Assembly: GCA_045538735.1 (NCBI GenBank)
Contig: JAZSRY010000032.1
Coordinates: 1 to 64,000 of the forward strand
Length of the DNA stretch: 64,000 bases
Direction of reading: 5' to 3'
DNA from: SIG459 sp045538735
Lineage (GTDB): Bacteria; Bacillota; Clostridia; Oscillospirales; Oscillospiraceae
The position numbers were made by a program, and so were the translations under genes. The notes beneath the pieces are model-generated. The model was not told where the DNA came from. It did not search any database and saw only the letters and a list, made by a program, of their open reading frames with translations. Below are positions 8,501 to 17,639 of the stretch, piece by piece. The first letter of the stretch is position 1. The number at the start of each line of letters is the position of its first letter.

Positions 8501-8981
8501 ATATGTGAATTACACCAAGAGTAATAAGACTTACTATGATTGCGGCAACCATGACGCCTGCGAATATTGCCGGCATCGATTGTTTCAGGTTCATCCCCAT
8601 AACGGCTGCCACCAGAGCGCCTGTCCATGCACCGGTACCGGGAAGGGGTATTGCCACGAGAATGAGGAGACCCCAGAAACGGTATTTTTCAACCATGCTT
8701 CTTTTGGATTCCGCTCTTCTTTCAAGGCCTTCTATTATTCTGTTCAGCCAGGGAATTTTCCGCTTAAGCCACTGGAAAACTCTGGTGGTAAACATTATCA
8801 GAACGGGAATAGGCAGCATATTGCCGATAACCGATGCTATTGCGGCCAAAGTTACATTCAGTCCCATTGCGGTGCCAAAGGGAATGCCTCCGCGAAGCTC
8901 CACAACAGGGAGCATGCTGACAAGCATGGTGAAAATAAACTCGCCGCTTATGCTGTTGTTAAGCCATTCCAAAAGATCCAT
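8499..8981 (-). CDS. Small multidrug export-family membrane protein (COG2426)
   Basis: A 160-residue protein with about four membrane helices. The block VELRGGIPFGTAMG and the PLPGTGAWTGALVA motif are hallmarks of the putative small multi-drug export family (Pfam Sm_multidrug_ex). The family is distantly related to DedA-like membrane proteins, and its transport role is poorly proven. Its stop falls inside the shared terminator with truA. It is transcribed alone. Confidence 0.85.
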   Translation of the reverse strand: MDLLEWLNNSISGEFIFTMLVSMLPVVELRGGIPFGTAMGLNVTLAAIASVIGNMLPIPVLIMFTTRVFQWLKRKIPWLNRIIEGLERRAESKRSMVEKYRFWGLLILVAIPLPGTGAWTGALVAAVMGMNLKQSMPAIFAGVMVAAIIVSLITLGVIHI

Positions 8982-9068
8982 ATCTGCCTCGAAAAAGTAA
9001 TTAATAAATCAACGTGAAAGGTATTATATCAAATTTATGAAAAATTTCAAGTGGGCATTGCTGCGCGC

Positions 9069-9097
9069 TTGCTACCATAGGGCTGATGTGGTATAAT
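9069..9097 (+). promoter_or_regulatory. Sigma-A promoter for the OYE-type reductase
   Basis: TTGCTA (9069-9074), a 17-base spacer and TATAAT (9092-9097); an AAGGAG ribosome site at about 9115 leads to the ATG at 9129. Confidence 0.8.
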
Positions 9098-9128
9098 TTC
9101 AGCAATATATTTTGAAGGAGTTACTGTT

Positions 9129-11111
9129 ATGGCTTCTGATTTCAGACATGTATTCTCCCCCTTTCAGGTTAAGGGTGTTGAGTTCAAGAATCGTATAGAA
9201 AGCGCTCCCATCTCCCCCAAGCTCACCACCACGGACGGCTGCATAACCACTGAATTTCTGGAGTTTTTCCGTCCCATCGCCAGAGGCGGCCCTGCCGTTG
9301 TAACCATAGGCAACTCCGCCATTGACCTTTCCGAGTCTCAGGATGAGACCCGCCATGCCGACCTCGGCAACGATGACGGCATTCTCGGTCTCAGCCGCTT
9401 TGTGGATATGTGCGATAACTACGGCGCACAGGCCTCCATTGAGGTTAACCACTCCGGAATGGATGCTGTTTATGACTTCACCCATAAGCCCCCCTACGGT
9501 CCCAGCGCCTGCTACACCGCAGACGAGCTCCGCCGCGCAAAGGAGGCAGGCCGCGAGCCCGTTGCCGTCATAGAAATGGATCAGGAGAAGATAGACGAAA
9601 CTGTTGAAAAGTTTGCCGATGCTGTTCTCCGCTGCAAGAAGGCAGGTTTTAAGATGGTACTGCTCCACGGCGGCCACGGCAACCTCATTCCCCAGTTCCT
9701 CAGCCCCTTCAGCAACCACCGCAGCGATAAATACGGCGGCAGTCTGGAAAACCGCGCACGCTTTCCTCTCGAGGTGCTGGAAGCAATACGCAAAAAGGTT
9801 GGCCCCGACTTCATCCTTGAATACCGCATCTCCGCAACGGAGTTTGTTGAAAACGGCATGAACGCCGATGAGACAATCGAGTTTGCCAAGATGATTCAGG
9901 ATAAAATCGATATCCTCCATGTCAGCGCCGGAATGCGCGCTGTTGCCAACAAGATTCCCTTTATGATGCAGCCGATGTATCTCCCCCATATGTTCAATGT
10001 CCATTTTGCCGAGCGCTTCCGCAAGGAGCTCAGTATCCCCATAACCGCTGTTGGCTCTATTATGAACATTGAAAACGCCGAGATGATTCTCTCCAATGGT
10101 TGGGCAGACATGGTTGCCATAGCCCGTCAGTTCCTTGCCGATCCCGAGTTCATCCGCAAGGGCGCCCGGGGAAAGAGCGAGGATATTTGCCCCTGCATCC
10201 GCTGCAACTACCACGGGCGCGTTACAAGAGGCAAGGGCATTGCTTGCGCCGTCAATCCCCTCTGCGGAAGAGAGATGCAGTTCCCGAGAGGTGTTGAAAA
10301 GGCCCCTGAAAAGAAAAAGGTTGTTGTCGTTGGCGGCGGCCCCGCCGGCATGCAGGCAGCCCGCACCGCCAGAGAAAGAGGTCACGATGTTGTCCTCTTT
10401 GAAAAGGAAAACCGTCTGGGCGGCAATCTCATCCCCGCCAGCGCTCTGGACTTCAAGCACGATGTCCGGGACTATATGAATTGGGCCATCCGTTCCACCG
10501 AGGCATCCGGCGCAAAGATAGTTCTTGATACCGCCGCAACTCCCGCTCTTATTGCCGAAGAAAAGCCCGATGCTCTCATCATCGCCGCCGGTGCAACTGC
10601 CTTTGTTCCTCCCGTGAAGGGCATTGACGCTCCCCATGTTATGTGGGCTCCCGAGGCAGATATGGGACTTCGCAAGGTGGGTAAAAATGTTGTTGTTCTC
10701 GGTGCCGGTGTTGTGGGCTATGAGTCCGCCGTCGCTCTGGCCGAAAAGGGTCACGATGTCACCATCATCGAAATGCAGAGCTCCGCCGTAGGTCTTGTCA
10801 GCGCAGGCGCTGCCAGATTCACCCTTATGGATATGGCAGAAAAAGCAGGCGTAAAAGTCCGCTTCAATATTCGCCTCGATGAGGTTGTGCCCGGCACTGT
10901 TCGCTGCTTCGATACCTCCGCAGGAGAAGCTCTCACCCTCCCCTGCGATAATCTGCTTCTGGCGGCAGGTCTCCGTCCCCGCAAGGATATCGTTGAAGCG
11001 CTGCGCCACTGCATCCCCGAGCCGGATGTCTACATAGTTGGCGATGCCCGCTCCCCCCAGAGCATAGCCACCGCCGTAAATCAGGCCTTCGGCGCCGCCG
11101 CAGAAATATAA
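9129..11111 (+). CDS. Old-yellow-enzyme-type NADH:flavin oxidoreductase with Fe-S and FAD domains
   Basis: A 660-residue multidomain enoate/dienoyl-CoA reductase-like protein. Residues 1-~345 form the FMN TIM barrel with HGGHGNLIPQFLSP and the GGSLENRARF motif. A 4Fe-4S site (CPCIRCNYHGR...CAVNP) follows at ~350-385, then an FAD/NAD(P)H domain starting VVVVGGGPAGMQAARTA. The same layout is found in BaiCD/BaiH bile-acid reductases, 2,4-dienoyl-CoA reductase and gut flavone reductase, which reduce activated C=C bonds. It stands alone with its own promoter and terminator. Substrate unknown; given the flavonoid-like locus nearby, a phenolic enone is possible. Confidence 0.92.
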   Translation: MASDFRHVFSPFQVKGVEFKNRIESAPISPKLTTTDGCITTEFLEFFRPIARGGPAVVTIGNSAIDLSESQDETRHADLGNDDGILGLSRFVDMCDNYGAQASIEVNHSGMDAVYDFTHKPPYGPSACYTADELRRAKEAGREPVAVIEMDQEKIDETVEKFADAVLRCKKAGFKMVLLHGGHGNLIPQFLSPFSNHRSDKYGGSLENRARFPLEVLEAIRKKVGPDFILEYRISATEFVENGMNADETIEFAKMIQDKIDILHVSAGMRAVANKIPFMMQPMYLPHMFNVHFAERFRKELSIPITAVGSIMNIENAEMILSNGWADMVAIARQFLADPEFIRKGARGKSEDICPCIRCNYHGRVTRGKGIACAVNPLCGREMQFPRGVEKAPEKKKVVVVGGGPAGMQAARTARERGHDVVLFEKENRLGGNLIPASALDFKHDVRDYMNWAIRSTEASGAKIVLDTAATPALIAEEKPDALIIAAGATAFVPPVKGIDAPHVMWAPEADMGLRKVGKNVVVLGAGVVGYESAVALAEKGHDVTIIEMQSSAVGLVSAGAARFTLMDMAEKAGVKVRFNIRLDEVVPGTVRCFDTSAGEALTLPCDNLLLAAGLRPRKDIVEALRHCIPEPDVYIVGDARSPQSIATAVNQAFGAAAEI

Positions 11112-11120
11112 AAAATACCA

Positions 11121-11160
11121 CATCCCGGGAGGTTTATTCCTTCCCGGGATGTTCTGTTTA
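11121..11160 (+). terminator. Terminator of the OYE gene
   Basis: A CATCCCGGGA / TCCCGGGATG stem (11121-11130, 11142-11151) is followed by a moderate T-rich stretch. Confidence 0.75.
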
Positions 11161-11263
11161 TTGGGTCTTTTCTCCTATTCTCAATCGTGCAGGTGCACAA
11201 TTTTCTTTTACAAAAATTGTAATAACCCATAATTGTCGGACATCAGCGGATAAGATATAATAA

Positions 11264-12031
11264 AATAAAGAAAATATCCTCCGCAAGCCAAACGTAAGCC
11301 TTGTAAATATCAATCCTCTGCGTTATCGTGGCTACTGCTATGACAGTGAGTCGGGCTTGTATTACCTGCAGAGCAGATATTACGATCCCGAGATCTGCAG
11401 GTTCATCAATGCAGATGAATTCGCATCAACTGGACAGGGTGTTATCGGCTACAATATGTTTGCATATTGTAATAATAACCCTACGAACTGCGTTGACTCA
11501 AATGGGGAATCTGCTCTACTTGTTTCATTGATCATTATCGGTGTTTGTGCTGTAGTGGGCGCTGTGTTGGGAGCAACCTGTGACCGCAAATTAGTTGGTT
11601 CGTTCCAACAAGATAGTGTTGATAGTGGATTAATTAAGAACTCTACACGAAGTGTTGTTGAGCCGATAACACCCAATAATGCATCGGAGGGAATTAATCG
11701 AAGAGACTCTACATCAAGAAACAGCCCAATTAGACAGGAGTCACATGTTAACGTGCCTGATATAAGTACAGTTGTTCCCACACCTGATTCTCAGAATAAT
11801 CAGAGTGCAGAATTAACTGTAGGAGATCGCATTGTTAATGGTATGGTTGGCTTCTTCGCAGGTGCAGCTGCAGGAGGACTTCTTGTTGCTGGTTTTGGTG
11901 CTTGTGCGACTATTTTTGCCGGTGCGAGTTTGCAGACATTTGCTATAGGCACAGCAGCGTTTGATGCCTTCGGATGTGTTGCAGCACCCTTTTTGGGGAC
12001 TACGTTTGAGCCAATCGCACTTACTCCATAA
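11264..12031 (+). pseudogene. Rhs C-terminal tip fragment (orphan Rhs core end plus toxin-like tail)
   Basis: The frame is open from 11264 to TAA at 12029-12031 but lacks an obvious start. The first part is the end of an Rhs/YD-repeat core: PLRYRGYCYDSESGLYYLQS, RYYDPEICRFINADE and YNMFAYCNNNPTN. After the core come 180 residues with two hydrophobic segments (VSLIIIGVCAVVGAVLGA; VGFFAGAAAGGLLVAGFG) and a Ser/Asn-rich linker, the position normally held by a polymorphic toxin. A full Rhs protein is over 1,000 residues, so this is a displaced tip or remnant. A small membrane protein follows 51 bases on, where an immunity gene would normally lie. Confidence 0.7.
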
Positions 12032-12082
12032 ATGCGAAGCGCTAACCATTAGTATGTAATCATTTATCGTTTGGAGGTAAAT

Positions 12083-12553
12083 ATGATAATACGATTTGAA
12101 GGCGCACTTACCGGTGAGGCTGCCAAACATTATTTAAAACGCTCATATTACTTTGATAGAATTTTGTATTGCGCCTCTTGTGTGATGATATCACCTCTTA
12201 TAGTTTTACTATCAATAAAGCTCAATTACTTGAGAATTATCCCCGCATATATCTTTGTGAATATTACCTTGATAATAATTACTTTTTTACCGATTGCAAA
12301 CAAAGAATATATGAAGAAAGTGCCACGGTGCATAGTTATAGAGGATGGATATGTGACATGCTCGGGTGAAAAATACGAAGAAACTCGCCCCCTTGACTGC
12401 GTGAAAATGGTTAAGGACTATGGTGAATTCTATGAGTTGGTATTTATACTCGGAAAGATTAGTCCTAAATACCAGTGTCAAAAGAAACTGTTGGATATGG
12501 GCACCATAGAGGACTTTGAGGAGTTGTTTGAAGGGAAATTAATTCGAATGTAG
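12083..12553 (+). CDS. Small membrane protein, possible immunity protein (YcxB-like layout)
   Basis: A 156-residue protein. The ATG at 12083 has GGAGG 6 bases upstream; the in-frame TTG at 12071 is inside that site. Two adjacent membrane helices (about residues 28-75) are followed by a ~75-residue cytoplasmic domain (VPRCIVIEDGYVTCSGEKYE) with a short PH-like beta pattern. This layout resembles YcxB-type proteins that frequently follow Rhs or LXG toxin tips. Immunity to the fragment at 11264 is inference from order only. Confidence 0.6.
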   Translation: MIIRFEGALTGEAAKHYLKRSYYFDRILYCASCVMISPLIVLLSIKLNYLRIIPAYIFVNITLIIITFLPIANKEYMKKVPRCIVIEDGYVTCSGEKYEETRPLDCVKMVKDYGEFYELVFILGKISPKYQCQKKLLDMGTIEDFEELFEGKLIRM

Positions 12554-12592
12554 CTCGGCTTACGTATTTTATTTATATAACAGGAAAATGAT

Positions 12593-12769
12593 ATGAATAG
12601 ACTTTATTTTATTTTTGGTATTGCAAATCTTACTATGGGGACTTTTGTGATTCTTAGCCGGTTTTTATTGATGCCTCGATTTGTAGAGTTGCTTGTTCCT
12701 GCGGTTTTGCTAATTGTCATTATTGTTGTGGGTGTTTTGATTTTCGCTAAAAGAGGCAAATCAAGCTAA
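12593..12769 (+). CDS. Small hydrophobic protein (58 residues)
   Basis: An ATG at 12593 follows the weak ribosome site AGGAAAATGAT and encodes two membrane helices (FGIANLTMGTFVI; VPAVLLIVIIVVGVLIF) ending in a basic tail (AKRGKSS). It lies 39 bases after the gene at 12083, in the same direction, so it may be co-transcribed. No family is recognised. Confidence 0.5.
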   Translation: MNRLYFIFGIANLTMGTFVILSRFLLMPRFVELLVPAVLLIVIIVVGVLIFAKRGKSS

Positions 12770-12992
12770 GTTTTATATTTCAGCATAGAGAAAAGGTAGG
12801 GCACTTTTTTGTGTCCTGCCTGGAGGCAACTAGAAAACATAGGATAACACATAGAATAACACATAGAACCGTCCCCATGTCCCCTTAAGAATTTAGGTTC
12901 CAATATTGCTGGAGGAATGATTGTTACTAATGGGCATATTGGACAACTGCAGCATTGTGCCAATAATATTTCTTATCTGATGGTGAGACTAT

Positions 12993-13550
12993 ATGCTTAG
13001 ATTATATGACAGATACACCACATATTTTATTCTTGTTGGAATGCTGTTTGCCAATATACTCTGCTTTGGACTGGGATTATTTTTCGTTAATAAGTTTCTT
13101 ATCCAAGATTACGATCCGTCAGTATTTATGTTGCTCCTCATGCTGCCCGGAGGAATAATCTTTTGTGATGTTCTGTTAATCCGGTCTCGTTTTTACGCTC
13201 GGCTTTTGCTTCGTTGCAAGATAAGCACCCATGGGATAACTTGCAGAGGGCTTGGATGGCATCCTTTCGTCCTTCCGTGGGACGAAATCCGAGTTTACGG
13301 TATCTATGGCTATTCCTTAGCACAGCACCCTTATGCAATCGCATTCTTCTCAATAAATCCGGAAGAGAGATATGTCGGAAAGCAGCTCGCCAAGGTGGAT
13401 TACAGCCGTGTTGTTTTTCAAATCCGCCCTGAAGTTATAAAGGCTCTGGAAGCTCATATGCCCGATGATATGAAGAAAAGATTTGCCGACTCGATCCGTT
13501 CCAAGCAGGACTGCTGTATAAGAAGACGTGCTTCCCATAGCGTGTTGTAA
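12993..13550 (+). CDS. Two-helix membrane protein with PH-like cytoplasmic domain
   Basis: A 185-residue protein. Two helices (about residues 12-33 and 43-65) are followed by a beta-rich region (ISTHGITCRGLGWHPFVLPW, DEIRVYGIYG) that looks like the bacterial PH domain found after paired helices, and a basic tail. The ribosome site is weak (GGTGAG). It lies between two Rhs fragments, where immunity-like genes accumulate, and is closed by a strong terminator at 13592. The immunity role is only contextual. Confidence 0.6.
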   Translation: MLRLYDRYTTYFILVGMLFANILCFGLGLFFVNKFLIQDYDPSVFMLLLMLPGGIIFCDVLLIRSRFYARLLLRCKISTHGITCRGLGWHPFVLPWDEIRVYGIYGYSLAQHPYAIAFFSINPEERYVGKQLAKVDYSRVVFQIRPEVIKALEAHMPDDMKKRFADSIRSKQDCCIRRRASHSVL

Positions 13551-13591
13551 GTAAGTATGGCGAGTACGTTCAAGTCACACAAAATCAGATT

Positions 13592-13626
13592 AACCGGGGA
13601 TGGATACCCCATCCCCGGTTTTTAAA
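13592..13626 (+). terminator. Terminator after the Rhs-associated genes
   Basis: A 12-bp stem AACCGGGGATGG / CCATCCCCGGTT (13592-13603 and 13609-13620) followed by TTTTT. Confidence 0.88.
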
Positions 13627-13713
13627 ACCGAACATAAAAGTCCCATAAATCGTACTTGTTTCAGCGCCTCAAAAACAGCCCATTTTTGCTGTTTTAGCTA
13701 ATGGACAATCCAA

Positions 13714-13785
13714 GAGTCGGACTTGTATTACCTGCAGAGTCGTTATTACGATCCCGAGGTCTGCAGATTCATTACTATCAATAAA
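13714..13785 (+). pseudogene. Second Rhs core remnant
   Basis: The stretch encodes ESDLYYLQSRYYDPEVCRF, nearly identical to the core end in the fragment at 11264, then runs into unrelated sequence and the terminator of the next operon. Only ~24 Rhs residues remain, so it is a broken duplicate, probably left by recombination between Rhs tips. Confidence 0.75.
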
Positions 13786-13790
13786 CAACA

Positions 13791-13828
13791 AAAAACTCCG
13801 TATGATTTCTCATACGGAGTTTTATATT
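13791..13828. terminator. Terminator of the 13.8-23.9 kb operon
   Basis: Stem AAAACTCCGTATG / CATACGGAGTTTT with loop ATTTCT. Read leftward it ends the operon whose last stop is at 13836. Confidence 0.88.
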
Positions 13829-13835
13829 TGATTAA

Positions 13836-15365
13836 TTATGCCATGAAGCTGGTGTTTCCGTCCTTGTCGCGGAGCATTGCCATATCCTTGCTGATGACAA
13901 CCTCGCCTTCCATATCGCGGACTCTTGCCCAGTAGCCCTTGAGAGGCTCATCAAGGGGAACGCCCTGAGCCTTCTGCATCTCACGGACAAGCTTGCCGTC
14001 CAGTTCGGCGGGAGTTATGCCCTTTTGCACGCAAAGGGCAGCAGCATTGCCCGCAGCCTGACCGGTTGTCATAGAAGTTGCGATAACGCGGACAGCGCCG
14101 ATTGCATCCCAGTCCGCGGAGAGGCAGCGGCCTGCGGAAAGCAGGTTATCCACGCCATCGGCAACCAGAGCTCTGTAGGGAACTTCGGCAAAGTTTCTGG
14201 GATGGGGGCGAGCTTCGTATCCGCCCATAGGCACGAAGGGATGCATGAACAAATCGTCGTCATCCTCGGAGGGACGGCATACACCGTTGGGAACGGGCTC
14301 GGGAAGATGAATATGGCGCTTTGCGTCGCCCTTGCTGGAGGTGGGATGATGGGCATCCAGCACCTCGGGGAATATTGCAATGCCGTCTTCAAACTTCTCT
14401 GCGTTGCAGATGTCCTTGGCTGTATAGATATAACGGCCCACAATTCTGCGGCTCTCTCTGGTGCCGTTCATCTCGGCGAAATGTGTAAGGGCGCAGTTTT
14501 CAAAGCCGGGCATATACTTCTTCATAAAGTCCACAAGCATCAGAACCTTGCGGTGCTGGTCAACGATCTGACGGGAGAGATCCTCAACGCTGTCGTTGCG
14601 GCAATAGTGGGAATGGGTTGCGTCCAGAGTAACATCCATGCACTCCTCATTATTGCTTCCCACAACAGGATAAACCAGAGCACCGGGAGCCACGATAAAG
14701 GGCAGGTCGCCATTTGCAATAGCCTCGTTCTGCTTATACACCAGATAGTTGAGATGCTCTTCAATGGGGCGGGTTTTAAGCCACTGCTTATACTCCTCCC
14801 AAGCCTCTTTATACTTTTTGTAGTTTACATAAGACAGGCGGAAGCCCATGGATGTGGACTCATTGAGCCCCATAAACTCCGCATTGCCTATCTCGCAGGG
14901 CACGCCTGCGGCATTGGCAACGATTGCATCGCCGGTGGTGTCAATAATGACCTTGGCCTTTATTTCGACCTTGCCGCCTGCGCCGTAAGCGATAACGGAC
15001 TCGATGCGTCCGTTATTAACCACGCAGTCTGCAAGGTGCAGACCGTAGAGAATGCGGCATCCGGAAGCAAGAACCATATGCTCCAGCATAACCTTGCCGC
15101 TCTCGGGCTCAACTGCGGGAAGATGGGGGCGGATGAGTGCCTTGCCCTGCTCGGCGAGGCGCTTGACCCACTCTTCGCAGAGACCGTCAACATGACCTGC
15201 AATTCCGGTGATATAGCCGTTGGTGCAAAGGCCGCCCAGAGATTCACGCTTTTCAACGAGAAGAGTTCTCATTCCGTTTCTGGCGGCTGCAATACCCGCA
15301 GCAGCACCGGCAACGCCGCCGCCGCATACGAGAACATCAACATTATAGTTAGTATTGGTATTCAT
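13836..15365 (-). CDS. FAD-dependent oxidoreductase
   Basis: A 509-residue flavoprotein of the FAD_oxidored type (PF12831-like). The N-terminus has the dinucleotide motif VCGGGVAGAAAGIAAARNG and ESLGGLCTNG; a second FAD contact block LSAGRCLSADWDAIGAVRV lies near residue 430. The family oxidises or reduces small molecules in the cytoplasm, usually with unknown substrates. It is the last gene of a ten-gene leftward operon; its ATG overlaps the stop of the UroD-like gene as TAATG. A paralogue (22469) is the first gene, so the operon begins and ends with related flavoproteins. Confidence 0.88.
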   Translation of the reverse strand: MNTNTNYNVDVLVCGGGVAGAAAGIAAARNGMRTLLVEKRESLGGLCTNGYITGIAGHVDGLCEEWVKRLAEQGKALIRPHLPAVEPESGKVMLEHMVLASGCRILYGLHLADCVVNNGRIESVIAYGAGGKVEIKAKVIIDTTGDAIVANAAGVPCEIGNAEFMGLNESTSMGFRLSYVNYKKYKEAWEEYKQWLKTRPIEEHLNYLVYKQNEAIANGDLPFIVAPGALVYPVVGSNNEECMDVTLDATHSHYCRNDSVEDLSRQIVDQHRKVLMLVDFMKKYMPGFENCALTHFAEMNGTRESRRIVGRYIYTAKDICNAEKFEDGIAIFPEVLDAHHPTSSKGDAKRHIHLPEPVPNGVCRPSEDDDDLFMHPFVPMGGYEARPHPRNFAEVPYRALVADGVDNLLSAGRCLSADWDAIGAVRVIATSMTTGQAAGNAAALCVQKGITPAELDGKLVREMQKAQGVPLDEPLKGYWARVRDMEGEVVISKDMAMLRDKDGNTSFMA

Positions 15366-16387
15366 TATTTCTGCTCCCCTTTATATTTTTCAAGGCTATA
15401 GCGATAAAGCTCTTCTTCCATAAGATAATATTTATCCTTAAAGCTGCTCTGGAGATTCAAGGCCGCTCCGGAACCGGGATTATTTGCCGCTCCGTAGCGA
15501 TCCACTATATCACGGATATGAGAAAGCATCTTCTCAGCATCCGCCTCGTCATCATGGACGATGTAGGGGTCGGCCTTCAGCTCCACAAGCACCCGGTCCC
15601 CGTATTTTTCCATTATGGCGGGAATATCGTTTATATCCTGAATTTCAAGACCGTCAACGCCTATATCCTCAACAAGATAGGGAATGAAGGCATCCACCTT
15701 GCCGCAGGAATGGGCGATAAACTTTGTTCCTCTCGCCTGCACAGCCTTAACGAAACGGCGGGTAGGCTCCAGCAGAGTTTCCTCGAAGAGCTCTGTGGAG
15801 AAGAAGGGCCCGCGGGCTGTACCGTAGTCATCGGCGGCGACTATGTAGTCCAGGGGGAAAACATCCCTCAGGCAGTTGAAAAGCTCAATTTTATAGTCCG
15901 CAAGGCGATCAAAAAGGGCTCTGCACTCCTCGGGCTCGGTGATGAGGTCAACCATTGCCTGCTCAAAATCCTCGAAGGCGTGGAGTCGCTCGAAAATGCC
16001 GTTGCTAAAGCGCATATAAAGAGCCTTGTTTTCATCCCACTTGAAGCCTTCAAGGTCACTTTTCCAGTCTATGGACCGGAGGTCGGGCCATTTCACCTTT
16101 TCTCTCCACTCTGTGACCTCATCGAAAACACCGCCTGCGGGCTGGTTGAGACCCACGGTGGGAGAATAGGCATAGTATGTGCCGAACCAGTCATAGCCGT
16201 CTCTGTCCTTGGGAACACCGTCGCGGTTGCAGCGGCTTATTGCCATCTGTGAATCGGCATAGAGATTGGGCATCCACATGGGCTTTTTATGGTCAAGAGC
16301 CAGCATCAGATTTGCTCTGGGGCTTATGGGGCTCTCTCTTTCCACACTTGGCCATGTGGGTGACATGGCGGGAATTTTTACTGCCAT
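15365..16387 (-). CDS. Uroporphyrinogen decarboxylase-family protein (MtaA/CmuA-like), HxCG form
   Basis: A 340-residue UroD-fold protein. The zinc-type motif FIAHSCGKVDAFIPYLVEDI (about residues 235-254) keeps the His-x-Cys-Gly found in corrinoid-dependent methyltransferases such as MtaA and CmuA, and DYIVAADDYGTARGPFFS matches a conserved acidic block. True heme-pathway UroD is unlikely given the motif and context. No corrinoid-binding protein is present in the window, so the methyl carrier, if any, is elsewhere. GGAGG precedes the ATG. It is paired with a second, variant UroD-like gene upstream. Confidence 0.85.
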   Translation of the reverse strand: MAVKIPAMSPTWPSVERESPISPRANLMLALDHKKPMWMPNLYADSQMAISRCNRDGVPKDRDGYDWFGTYYAYSPTVGLNQPAGGVFDEVTEWREKVKWPDLRSIDWKSDLEGFKWDENKALYMRFSNGIFERLHAFEDFEQAMVDLITEPEECRALFDRLADYKIELFNCLRDVFPLDYIVAADDYGTARGPFFSTELFEETLLEPTRRFVKAVQARGTKFIAHSCGKVDAFIPYLVEDIGVDGLEIQDINDIPAIMEKYGDRVLVELKADPYIVHDDEADAEKMLSHIRDIVDRYGAANNPGSGAALNLQSSFKDKYYLMEEELYRYSLEKYKGEQK

Positions 16388-16421
16388 AAAGGATTCCTCC
16401 GAATTTTAGCCTTCAGGCTCA

Positions 16422-17435
16422 TTACTTGATGCCGAAATGCTCTGCGTTGTAGCGGTCGATTTCGTCGTCAATGATGGCGTTGTTTTCCTTATAAATGGTG
16501 CCGGGCATACCGTAGGTAATGCAGGGGATGAAGTTTCCTGCTGCGGTGTAGGTATCGCAGACACGGCGAACTTCTGCGCGGATTTCCTCCTCGGTGGAGT
16601 CGGGTCTGTCCACAATTGCAGCATCGATACCGCCCATAAGGGTCATGCGTCCGTCAATCTGCTTCTGAAGCTTGAGGATATCGTTCTGGGGGAGAACACC
16701 CTGCCAGATATCGATATGAAGGTCTATCATATCCTCGATGATGGGCTCAAGGAAGCTGTCGGAGTGGTGAAGAATGATGACGCCCTGCTCATGGAGGTAG
16801 TTATATGCCTTCTCATACTGGGGCTTGATAAACTCTCTCCAAAGCTCGGGAGGCATAAAGAGATTTCTCTTGTCGCCCCAGTCATCGTGGGAGAGGAGAA
16901 CTTCGGGGTGGGAATGCTCAACCATCAGCTTGAAGCCCTTCAGGCGGTACTCGCCTATTGCTTCGCAGAGATCCTGCATTGCCTCGGGTTCTTCATAGAG
17001 ATTGATAAAGGTATCCTCAAAGCCCATGAGGTAATGGAGTCTTTCGAAAACGCCGGTGGGGGCAAGAGCAGTTATGAGCTTATCATCCTTATCCACCTTA
17101 GCCTGATTTTCAAGATAGGTCAGCCAGCATTCCTCGGCATCGCAGTTGGCGATGAGATCGGGAACCTTGGTAAAGTCGCGCCAGCAGGTGATATCGGGAA
17201 TTACCTTAGTTTCGGGAGTTATATGGGGCATTGCGCCGGGAGTGCCCACGGGCCAGATGCTGACAGTACCCCAGCGATCCTTGGTGGCAGGCATTCCGGG
17301 GAAGGCGGAGCCACGGACATAATTGGTGACGGGGTTGCCGAAGACGAAGCCGAAACTCTCATACTGCTTGACAAGTCTGTCGGGCTTACCGTTTTTCTTC
17401 AGGGTTTCGAGAAGGTTTTCTCTCTTGCTAAGCAT
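16422..17435 (-). CDS. Uroporphyrinogen decarboxylase-family protein, variant lacking HxCG
   Basis: A 337-residue UroD-fold protein (VLLSHDDWGDKRNLFMPPEL; DIWQGVLPQNDI; LMGGIDAAIV). At the position of the His-x-Cys-Gly zinc site it reads ILHHSDSFLEPII, so the Cys is Ser and the Gly is Asp. It therefore probably does not bind zinc as MtaA does. It may form a heteromer with the HxCG paralogue at 15365 or act by different chemistry. It lies 24 bases after the ferredoxin gene. Confidence 0.83.
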   Translation of the reverse strand: MLSKRENLLETLKKNGKPDRLVKQYESFGFVFGNPVTNYVRGSAFPGMPATKDRWGTVSIWPVGTPGAMPHITPETKVIPDITCWRDFTKVPDLIANCDAEECWLTYLENQAKVDKDDKLITALAPTGVFERLHYLMGFEDTFINLYEEPEAMQDLCEAIGEYRLKGFKLMVEHSHPEVLLSHDDWGDKRNLFMPPELWREFIKPQYEKAYNYLHEQGVIILHHSDSFLEPIIEDMIDLHIDIWQGVLPQNDILKLQKQIDGRMTLMGGIDAAIVDRPDSTEEEIRAEVRRVCDTYTAAGNFIPCITYGMPGTIYKENNAIIDDEIDRYNAEHFGIK

Positions 17436-17459
17436 TTTAAATACCTCCGCAGTTTAATT

Positions 17460-17639
17460 TCATTCTGTTTCAATGGCATCGAAGGGACAGGCTTTTATGC
17501 ATTGCCCGCAGGCATTACACTTATCGCCGATTTCCGCCTTCTTCTTGCCGAGGGTGATGTTATTCACAGTGCAGGAGCGGACGCAGCAGCCGCAGCCTCG
17601 GCACTTACTTTCAATTATCCTTGCTTTTTCCATGGTCAT
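17460..17639 (-). CDS. 2x[4Fe-4S] ferredoxin
   Basis: A 59-residue ferredoxin with two clusters: KCRGCGCCVRSC and KCNACGQCIKACP. Its ATG overlaps the stop of the upstream flavoprotein as TAATG; a second ATG three codons in is also possible. The first motif has an extra Cys (CGCC). It is most likely the electron carrier for the flavoprotein at 17639 or the QueG-like proteins in the same operon. Confidence 0.9.
   Translation of the reverse strand: MTMEKARIIESKCRGCGCCVRSCTVNNITLGKKKAEIGDKCNACGQCIKACPFDAIETE

Noticed and set aside
9099..11123. A 674-residue minus-strand ORF opposite the OYE gene
   Set aside because: Antisense shadow; the plus-strand frame has all OYE motifs, a promoter, a ribosome site and a terminator.
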